A stretch of DNA of 8,491 bases. Source: Candidatus Gastranaerophilales bacterium. GTDB lineage: Bacteria > Cyanobacteriota > Vampirovibrionia > Gastranaerophilales > Gastranaerophilaceae. Location of the stretch: contig JAJPXE010000038.1 of assembly GCA_021205645.1 (NCBI GenBank), positions 1-8,491 on the forward strand, given 5' to 3'. Numbering within the stretch: the stretch's first letter is position 1; every line of letters starts with the position of its first letter. Made by a program: the position numbers and the translations under genes. Positions 1 to 5,300 of the stretch are shown here, piece by piece. A model generated the notes under the pieces. The model saw only the letters and a list, made by a program, of their open reading frames with translations. It had not been told where the DNA came from and searched no databases.

Positions 1-25
1 GTATATATAAACATACGGCAGTCAT

Positions 26-31
26 AAGGAG
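26..31 (+). promoter_or_regulatory. Shine-Dalgarno site that decides the RHH start
   Basis: AAGGAG lies 6 bases before the ATG at 38. Two ATGs in different frames occur 4 bases apart (34 and 38). The spacing favours 38, and only that frame gives a long protein with a recognisable fold. Confidence 0.75.
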
Positions 32-37
32 AAATGA

Positions 38-226
38 ATGGCAAGAGTGTTAATTTCGATGCCCGAGCGTTTTCTGGATGAGATAGACAACGTAGCGGCG
101 GGCGAGAACCGTTCGAGATCCGAGTTAATTCGCGAGGCATTGCGCACGTATATGCACAAAAATCGGGTCCGAAACACGGTTCTGGCAAATGAAAACGCAG
201 AGAAACTGGCAGCTTTATTGGATTAA
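38..226 (+). CDS. Ribbon-helix-helix (CopG/MetJ-fold) DNA-binding protein
   Basis: A 62-residue protein with the layout of a minimal ribbon-helix-helix transcription factor. A short beta strand (ARVLISMPE, residues 2-10) begins the fold, helix 1 is RFLDEIDNVAAGEN (11-24), and helix 2 starts at the typical SRSELIREAL motif (25-34) and continues to about residue 41. In this family two chains pair their strands into a ribbon that enters the DNA major groove, so a homodimer binding a palindrome is expected. The C-terminal tail (43-62, ending AEKLAALLD) is a short amphipathic helix, as in many antitoxin-type members, but no toxin gene follows before the terminator at 305. The start at 38 is supported by AAGGAG at 26-31 with a 6-base gap; the nearby ATG at 34 is in another frame that stops after 15 codons. 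By hand count the gene is about 48% GC, higher than the rest of the window. The fold is secure; the target and any partner upstream of the window are unknown. Confidence 0.88.
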   Translation: MARVLISMPERFLDEIDNVAAGENRSRSELIREALRTYMHKNRVRNTVLANENAEKLAALLD

Positions 227-269
227 GGCTAAGGAATTCGGTAAAAGACCAAAAAACGGCAAAGGCGCA

Positions 270-300
270 AGGAAAATTATAGGAAAAATTAGGAAAATTA
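270..300 (+). repeat. Three short tandem copies of AGGAAAATTA
   Basis: Between the RHH stop and its terminator, the 10-11 base unit AGGAAAATTA occurs three times in a row with one-base variations (270-279, 281-291, 291-300). Each copy looks like a Shine-Dalgarno core followed by AT, but none precedes a start codon at proper distance. It may be simple low-complexity drift in the 3' untranslated region. No function is claimed. Confidence 0.4.
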
Positions 301-304
301 GGGC

Positions 305-332
305 AAAAACTGACTTTTATGTCAGTTTTTTT
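305..332 (+). terminator. Rho-independent terminator after the RHH gene
   Basis: A perfect 10-bp stem (AAAAACTGAC at 305-314, GTCAGTTTTT at 321-330) encloses a 6-base loop, TTTTAT. The descending arm runs into T326-T332 and a further T-rich stretch. The A-run on the left arm means it could also stop transcription from the opposite strand. It sits 79 bases after the RHH stop codon and separates that gene from the next unit. Confidence 0.85.
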
Positions 333-370
333 ATTTTATGAGGTATTTATCGACAAACAAGTTCAAACCC

Positions 371-399
371 TTGCAATAACACATGTTAAAACATGTAAC
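371..399 (+). promoter_or_regulatory. Candidate promoter and palindromic operator upstream of the 279-residue gene
   Basis: TTGCAA (371-376) and TGTAAC (394-399) are separated by 17 bases; each matches 4 of 6 positions of the sigma70 -35 and -10 consensus. The spacer holds an exact inverted repeat, ACATGTT (381-387), AA, AACATGT (390-396). A third ACATGT occurs at 442-447, just before the ribosome binding site. A palindrome between -35 and -10 is the classical place for a repressor. The inverted repeat is seen directly; its role as an operator is inference. The transcript would start near 406, giving a leader of about 55 bases. Confidence 0.4.
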
Positions 400-460
400 A
401 AATTTTTATATGTTTGAAATTCTTAATAAAGAAAATACTTTACATGTTTAGGAGAGCAAA

Positions 461-1300
461 ATGAGCCTTATTAATTTTGGTGATAATAGTATAAACGGCA
501 CGGAAGTTAAAAAAAGTGAACAGCAAAATACCGAAAAAACGGTATATACAAAAGAGCAGTTCACCAACAGTATTATGTCTGCAACCAGGGAACTTGATAA
601 AAGTGCCGTTGAAAAATACTCCAATCAGGCAGCTTCTATATTTGATACGTATGATACGAATCCACAAGATCAGAAGTGGAATGAAACAGAAGCTAAACAA
701 GGTTCATCTGTATTAGCAAGTTTCTATCAAACCATAAATAATGCCATAAAAGGTAGACAGAACACCTCACAGGCAGACGGTGTTTCCAATATTGCAGAAG
801 TTTCTGAACCATCTGCCGCTTCGAAACTTTCTAATGTCCCAACCGGAGAAGAAGTTGAGGCGGCAAAACAAGAATTTATTAATAAACTCCTGAGTGCAAA
901 TACAGAGGATGAAATTCAAGAACTTATTGCAGGAGAATTTGCCGATATAGAAGCGGCAGGATATCAGGTAGCAAATTTTGATGCACAAACCGGTGTTTTG
1001 ACAATTAAAGCTCCTGACGATCAAATTAAGACTATAAATTTTTATGAATCATTCGGTTTTGACTCATCACAATTAGCTGTAAACGGCAGCGATACAACAG
1101 GAGCCGTTAAAGATGGAAATGATACACAAACTGCTGCAAACAGATTAAATGCTGTTCTGGACAAATATTCCGAGCAGGGATATGAGCCGGTAGGTGTGCC
1201 TGAGACAAATGATAGCGGTGAACTTATCGGTACTCTGAAAAACAATAACGGAGAACAAATAAAGATAAACTTGAATACCGGCGAAGAAGTTAAAGAATAA
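461..1300 (+). CDS. Hypothetical protein with a C-terminal domain shared with the next gene
   Basis: A 279-residue protein whose family I do not recognise. The start at 461 has AGGAG at 450-454, six bases upstream. It has no signal peptide or membrane segment and is acidic and Asn/Gln/Thr-rich, so a soluble cytosolic protein or an effector lacking a classical signal is most likely. Visible parts are: an N-terminal tag MSLINFGDNS; a mixed helical region (30-100) holding FDTYDTNPQDQKWNETE (61-77), which resembles a degenerate EF-hand loop; a low-complexity Ser/Ala-rich linker (100-125); a helical segment (130-165, EEVEAAKQEFINKLLSA); a beta-type segment (168-200, GYQVANFDAQTGVLTIKA); a polar Gly/Asp/Thr spacer (205-225); and a C-terminal domain (233-279) with YSEQGYEPVG, then GTLKNNNGEQIKI and NTGEEV. 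That domain and the N-terminal tag recur in the gene at 1433-2062, so the two genes are probably diverged duplicates. It forms its own unit, bounded by terminators on both sides. Coding status is confident; function is unknown. Confidence 0.82.
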   Translation: MSLINFGDNSINGTEVKKSEQQNTEKTVYTKEQFTNSIMSATRELDKSAVEKYSNQAASIFDTYDTNPQDQKWNETEAKQGSSVLASFYQTINNAIKGRQNTSQADGVSNIAEVSEPSAASKLSNVPTGEEVEAAKQEFINKLLSANTEDEIQELIAGEFADIEAAGYQVANFDAQTGVLTIKAPDDQIKTINFYESFGFDSSQLAVNGSDTTGAVKDGNDTQTAANRLNAVLDKYSEQGYEPVGVPETNDSGELIGTLKNNNGEQIKINLNTGEEVKE

Positions 1301-1335
1301 TCAGAAAAACACAGGCGAGATGAAAAATTATGGAT

Positions 1336-1374
1336 AAAAAGAGGGCAGATTTGTTCACAAATCACCCTCTTTTT
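1336..1374 (+). terminator. Rho-independent terminator between the two paralogous genes
   Basis: AAAAAGAGGG (1336-1345) pairs exactly with CCCTCTTTTT (1365-1374). Inside, after a small internal loop, GATTTG (1348-1353) pairs with CAAATC (1358-1363) around the tetraloop TTCA. The right arm ends in five Ts followed by AT. It starts 36 bases after the stop at 1300 and is nearly symmetrical, so it may work in both directions. It shows that the two related genes are not simply co-transcribed. Confidence 0.85.
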
Positions 1375-1393
1375 ATATTAAATCCTGCCGGTC

Positions 1394-1416
1394 GGTATTC
1401 TAAAAAAATAGAATCC
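1394..1416 (+). promoter_or_regulatory. AT-rich hairpin just upstream of the 209-residue gene
   Basis: ATTCTA (1397-1402), six As, then TAGAAT (1409-1414) form a perfect 6-bp inverted repeat. GG at 1394-1395 and CC at 1415-1416 can extend it past one bulged T. It ends 16 bases before the ATG at 1433, where no Shine-Dalgarno sequence is present. It could be an operator or a leader structure affecting translation; neither is proven. A possible promoter is TTGTTC (1351-1356) and TATATT (1374-1379) with 17-base spacing, but that overlaps the terminator hairpin and is weak. Confidence 0.35.
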
Positions 1417-1432
1417 ATGATAAATTAAAACT

Positions 1433-2062
1433 ATGACCATAAACTATGATGACAGCAATAACGATGACAATCTGATTTCGGAAAGCGAATCAATATTCGA
1501 AGGGACAAAATCGATGAATTCCCCCGGAATTGAGGGGTTTAATACTGGTGCGATTGATTATGAAAGTGTAAGACGGGACAATTTTGTCGTAAAATTACTC
1601 GATACAATTAGCCGTGAACTGCTTAGCGGGCGTGAAGAAAAAGAACAAAAAAGATTCCAAAAACAAGCAGAAAAACTGCTCAAAAATGATATTGATATAC
1701 TTAAACTTTTGAGCAGTTTTGGATGTATATTTGTTTATAATCAGGACTATATGGAGCTGCGGTGCGAGCAGTTTAATCTTACCGGCAAAATAAATACTAA
1801 TACTGACGGCAAACTGACTTTTGATGATACTGCCATAAAAATTCTTTATATGATTACAGATATTATAGAAAAAACGAATAATATTGATAGTATTATTGAC
1901 AGTCACGAACAGGACGGGTTTTATCCTGTTGGAGAGCTCACCAAACAGAAAATTATGCTTGACGGAAAAGAATGTGAAGTATTGACCGGCAAACTTAGCA
2001 ATAACAACGGTGAAACCAGACAGATATATTATTACAACGGAAAAGAAGTTTTTCCGGATTAG
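1433..2062 (+). CDS. Hypothetical protein, diverged paralogue of the preceding gene
   Basis: A 209-residue protein of unrecognised family without signal peptide or membrane segment. Its N-terminus (MTINYDDSNN) resembles the MSLINFGDNS of the upstream protein. Residues 45-90 form a charged helical region (SRELLSGREEKEQKRFQKQ, then EKLLKNDIDILKLL) likely to be helical or coiled. Residues 95-135 look like beta strands (CIFVYNQDYMELRC, then FNLTGKI). The C-terminal domain (about 155-209) carries DGFYPVG, GKLSNNNGETRQI and YNGKEV, matching the upstream protein's GYEPVG, GTLKNNNGEQIKI and NTGEEV in order and spacing, with a longer loop after PVG (KQKIMLDGKECEV). The ATG at 1433 lacks a Shine-Dalgarno site. 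An in-frame ATG at 1514 (codon 28) has AAGGG at 1500-1504 with a 9-base gap and may be used. I kept 1433 because the first residues resemble the paralogue's N-terminus. It has its own terminator downstream. Function is unknown; coding is likely because the two proteins share conserved sequence. Confidence 0.77.
   Translation: MTINYDDSNNDDNLISESESIFEGTKSMNSPGIEGFNTGAIDYESVRRDNFVVKLLDTISRELLSGREEKEQKRFQKQAEKLLKNDIDILKLLSSFGCIFVYNQDYMELRCEQFNLTGKINTNTDGKLTFDDTAIKILYMITDIIEKTNNIDSIIDSHEQDGFYPVGELTKQKIMLDGKECEVLTGKLSNNNGETRQIYYYNGKEVFPD
1500..1504 (+). promoter_or_regulatory. Shine-Dalgarno for an alternative start of the 209-residue gene
   Basis: AAGGG lies nine bases before the in-frame ATG at 1514, whereas the longer start at 1433 has no purine-rich site. 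If initiation occurs here the protein is 182 residues and loses the acidic, Asp/Ser-rich N-terminus. The similarity of that N-terminus to the upstream paralogue argues against dismissing the longer form. Confidence 0.35.
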
Positions 2063-2063
2063 A

Positions 2064-2085
2064 GAAGTTCTCAACTTCGTTTTTT
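2064..2085 (+). terminator. Short rho-independent terminator after the 209-residue gene
   Basis: GAAGTT (2064-2069), loop CTC, AACTTC (2073-2078), then G and six Ts (2080-2085). The stem is only 6 bp but perfect, begins two bases after the stop codon at 2062, and is followed directly by the T-run. This makes it a plausible, moderately strong terminator that separates the gene from the adhesin unit. Confidence 0.65.
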
Positions 2086-2093
2086 ACTGATTT

Positions 2094-2145
2094 TCTGCTC
2101 GCCGGTAGTACTGTTATCCATAGCAGAGCCGGAGTTTCTGTCCGG
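2094..2145. other. GC-rich pocket with nested inverted repeats
   Basis: In an otherwise very AT-rich intergenic stretch, TCTGCT (2094-2099) is complementary to AGCAGA (2122-2127). CCGGA (2129-2133) pairs with TCCGG (2141-2145) over a 7-base loop, and CCGG occurs three times (2102, 2129, 2142). The stems are short and are not followed by T-runs. It may be a small structured element, a remnant of a degraded gene, or chance. No coding frame was recognised here. Confidence 0.25.
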
Positions 2146-2188
2146 ATAAATATGACGATAAATCCTTGTAAAAATTTATATAAAAATA

Positions 2189-2217
2189 ATGAAAAAAATA
2201 TGCACATGCTGTATAAT
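2189..2217 (+). promoter_or_regulatory. Sigma70-type promoter of the giant adhesin gene
   Basis: A consensus -10, TATAAT (2212-2217), directly preceded by TG, lies 17 bases after ATGAAA (2189-2194), which matches 4 of 6 positions of the -35 consensus. The expected transcription start is near 2224, giving a leader of about 88 bases that contains the small ORF at 2291-2311. The upstream flank (2168-2200) is A/T tract-rich and could act as an UP element. Confidence 0.65.
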
Positions 2218-2290
2218 ACTAATATAACGTTGAACGTAGTTTGACGTGGTTTTCAGGCGGAACGGCATATTTATAAAACAGGAAAAATTT

Positions 2291-2311
2291 ATGTTGTTCG
2301 GAGTATGTTGA
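2291..2311 (+). CDS. Six-codon leader ORF abutting the adhesin start
   Basis: ATG at 2291 follows AGGAAA (2280-2285) by five bases and encodes MLFGVC, ending with TGA at 2309-2311. The adhesin ATG begins at the very next base, 2312, in the same frame. The Shine-Dalgarno of this mini-ORF is as good as that of the adhesin, so terminating ribosomes could re-initiate directly (translational coupling). Alternatively this is a fortuitous ATG. An amino-acid attenuation role is not suggested because there is no run of one codon. Translation is inferred, not shown. Confidence 0.3.
   Translation: MLFGVC
2299..2303 (+). promoter_or_regulatory. Ribosome binding site of the giant adhesin
   Basis: CGGAG lies 8 bases before ATG 2312. 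The codon immediately upstream of 2312 in this frame is TGA, so 2312 is the first possible start. An ATG at 2305 in another frame is only one base from this site and leads to a 50-codon frame with no recognisable features, so it was not chosen. Confidence 0.6.
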
Positions 2312-5300
2312 ATGAGTGGTATAAAAACTCTTATATGCAGAGGATTATGTATATTTGTATTAATGGCTGTATCTGCAGGCATGGCCGTATCTGCGGATAC
2401 AGAGGACAGCCTTGCGGAAGTCAATCAGGACACTTCGACAGCAGAGAGGGTTTATAATTTTCTTGTCAGTGATGTTTATTCTGCAGCAGATACAACAGGT
2501 GTAACCGCTCCCGATACAATGTCGGTTATCGGCGAAAAAGATGATGAAACTTCAGAAATCTCCATAATTGATTATGGGAGTACTTATTCGGGGTTTACCG
2601 TTGAGAGCGGGGTTACGCTTACACTCCAAAACCTTAAAATCCAAAATGCTCTGTCAAATACGGGTGGTTCCGTTGTTAATAATTCGGGATATTTTTGCGT
2701 GTATGATGTAATTTTTTATTCTAATCAAGTCATATCATCGGAAATTATTCAAACAGAGATTATCACAAATGCGATGGTTGCCGGCACGATTCCTGATTTA
2801 TTAACTTATGAATATGTTACGGGCGGCGGTGCAATATATAACGGTTCGTCCAACACGGAGGCTAATCCGTATATCAGTACAATTGAAGGAAGTTTTATAA
2901 GCAATTCCGTGACAACAAAATCAACGGAAGAAACGGGTATGTCAGCAATTATAGCGGGCGGCGGGGCTGTTTTGAATACGGGAACAATCGGTACGCTTAC
3001 TGCCGATTTTACCTCAAACAGTGTCATATCAGCTTCTGTCGGGGTCGGCGGAGCGATTTTAAATACGGGAACAATTGAAGCCATATCGGGAACATTCTCT
3101 CAAAACACCGTCAGTGCGGAAATATACGCATATGGCGGAGCAATTATGAATACAGGGGTAATAAACACCATAACCGGAGAATTCAGCTCAAATACTGCAG
3201 CAGGTTCGGTATCAGGGGCTAATGCGTACGGTGGAGCTATTTATAATTCGGGTACAATAAGTACAATAGCCGCATCTTTTGACGGAAATTATGCAAGTGG
3301 TACAAGTGCCTATGCGGGTGCAATTTATAACAGAGGAACTATTGCCACTATTTCGGGAAGTTTCACAAATAATACGGTAACAGGCTCGACAGGTGCTATA
3401 GCAGGTGCTGTTTGGACTAATTCATCTATAACTTTTCTTGCTGATGGTGAAGATTATCAAATAAGCGGAAATACGGTTAACTCCGGCGGAACGACAACTA
3501 ATCAAGCAATATTTGTCGCCTCTGCATCTGCTACAATTACATTTTCCGCAGTTAATGGGGGGTCGTGGATTATTGATGATTATATATCAGGTAACTCGGG
3601 ATATGGGATTTATCTGACAGGTGATACTAACAGTTACATTGATCTTAACAGTACAATCCAAAATGCCGCGGTAACTGTCGGAAATATAAATTTATACATT
3701 TCATCAAGTACATTTTTAGATTCTAATACAACGGTAAATGTTACCGGCAGTGCATTTATTTCTATGGCAGATGAAAGTGTAAGTACATATACATTTAATA
3801 AACTGACTACAAATGAAGCTTCAAGTGTTTTGTTTGAGTTCGATATAGACGGAAATAGCGGAGAATGCGATATTCTATCACTCGGAATAAACTCGCTCGG
3901 CGCTATTACAGTCAGTAATATTAATTTCCTTAACGGCTCACCCGTAGCAGGTTCTTATCAGCTGCTTTCTGCACAAAATACAAATACATATCTCGTTTTA
4001 ACTGCCGACAGTTATTCATATACCAATATAACACCTGTTCTCGATTGGAATGCGGATGTTAAGGCTTATAGTTACGCCATTTCATTAACCAGTTCTAGCG
4101 GAACGACTAATGATACTGTTGTAATTACGAATGTCAGCAGCGGAGAGGCTCAAGATAATCTTTCGGCTCTCAATCAGTATAAAACAACCATAAAAAGATA
4201 TTTTAATTTTGACAGTGCTGATAATCAATTTGTTGTATCTGCAAATACGGGCAGCAGCGCAAATTTATCTTCTTTTACCATAAACGGAATAGCATCAGAA
4301 AGGGATTATTCTAAAATAAACTACGGGAATACCTATTCCGGCTTTGAACTTAGTACCGGCAGTGAACTTATAATAAATAATGTTGAATTTTTAAACGCCG
4401 TAACTGACTTAGACGGCGCAGTATTAAATATAAGCTGTTCAAATGTATCAGTAGATTTTTCATCAGGCAGGATTATAAACGGCACAGCTTCCGGAAATGG
4501 CGGTGCAATATTTCTCACGGGCAGTTCTTTTCTTAATCTTACAAATATTGAGTTTGACAAGAACAGTGCAGGCTCGGGCGGTGCAATTTACATATATTCG
4601 GACGGTATATATTCCGCTTATGTAACAAATATTCAAGGTTTATTCACCAATAACACGGCTTCAAATCTCGGCGGTGCTATTGCCAATAATACGGACTATA
4701 CTAACGGAATAAATTATTCCGTAATAACAAACATAAGTGCTGATTTTGATAATAACAGCGTTATCACAGATACAACAGATGCCTGCGGCGGTGCCGTTTA
4801 TAACACAGGTTCTATATTGTCATTGAGCGGTGATTTTAATCAAAACAGTGTTCGGTCATCAAGTTCTGATGCATTCGGCGGTGCTATTGCAAATGCGTAT
4901 ATATCTGTTAACGATGATTATTATCAGGGAATTATCGCAGGTATAAGTTCATCATTCACGGGTAATTATGCAGTATCGGAGAGCGGTACGGCATTGGGCG
5001 GGGCTATCTATACGGCAAATGACCTTACTTTTGTAAACAACAGCAGCACGGGTACAATGGTTTTTGAGAACAATTATGTTATTGATGCGAACGGTAAAAG
5101 CCAGAATGCTATATTTGTTGATACAACAGTATCAAAATCAACATTGACTTTTAATCTCACAAATTCATCACAAACAGTAATCAGTGATACAATAGACGGC
5201 GGCCGGTACAGTGCGGAGGATAATACGGTATACAGAGGAGTCGTTGATTTTGTTGATACAAGTTATAATATAATCGTGCAGGGTGACGGTACTTCAAAAT

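Noticed and set aside
227..460. Possible toxin gene paired with the RHH protein
   Set aside because: The stretch holds only short repeats, a terminator and a promoter region; no frame of adequate length or with a start and ribosome binding site.
440..1024. Reverse-strand ORFs of 85-86 codons and a +2 frame ORF within the 279-residue gene
   Set aside because: All overlap a gene with a strong ribosome binding site and a paralogue; no independent evidence.
1595..2074. Reverse-strand ORF of 159 codons, rich in Phe and Ile
   Set aside because: It is the antisense of the Lys/Glu/Asn-rich 209-residue gene; its composition is the expected shadow, and the forward protein has a paralogue supporting it.
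2309..2311. Possible recoded TGA (TGA as glycine or tryptophan)
   Set aside because: No other in-frame TGA occurs in 2060 adhesin codons, where a recoded TGA would appear often, so the standard bacterial code fits.
2305..2457. Alternative frame from ATG 2305, Cys-rich, about 50 codons
   Set aside because: Its Shine-Dalgarno is only one base away and the frame merely overlaps the signal peptide region; the Cys richness comes from TGT/TGC in the shifted adhesin sequence.
2806..3084. Reverse-strand Pro/Val/Ala-rich ORF opposite the first Pmp array
   Set aside because: Its repetitive Pro-rich look is just the complement of the GGA-coding repeats (GGC and GGG read as GCC and CCC).
2822..5008. 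CRISPR-like or minisatellite DNA repeats
   Set aside because: Repetition is at the protein level with diverged codons; no identical DNA repeat with spacers is seen.
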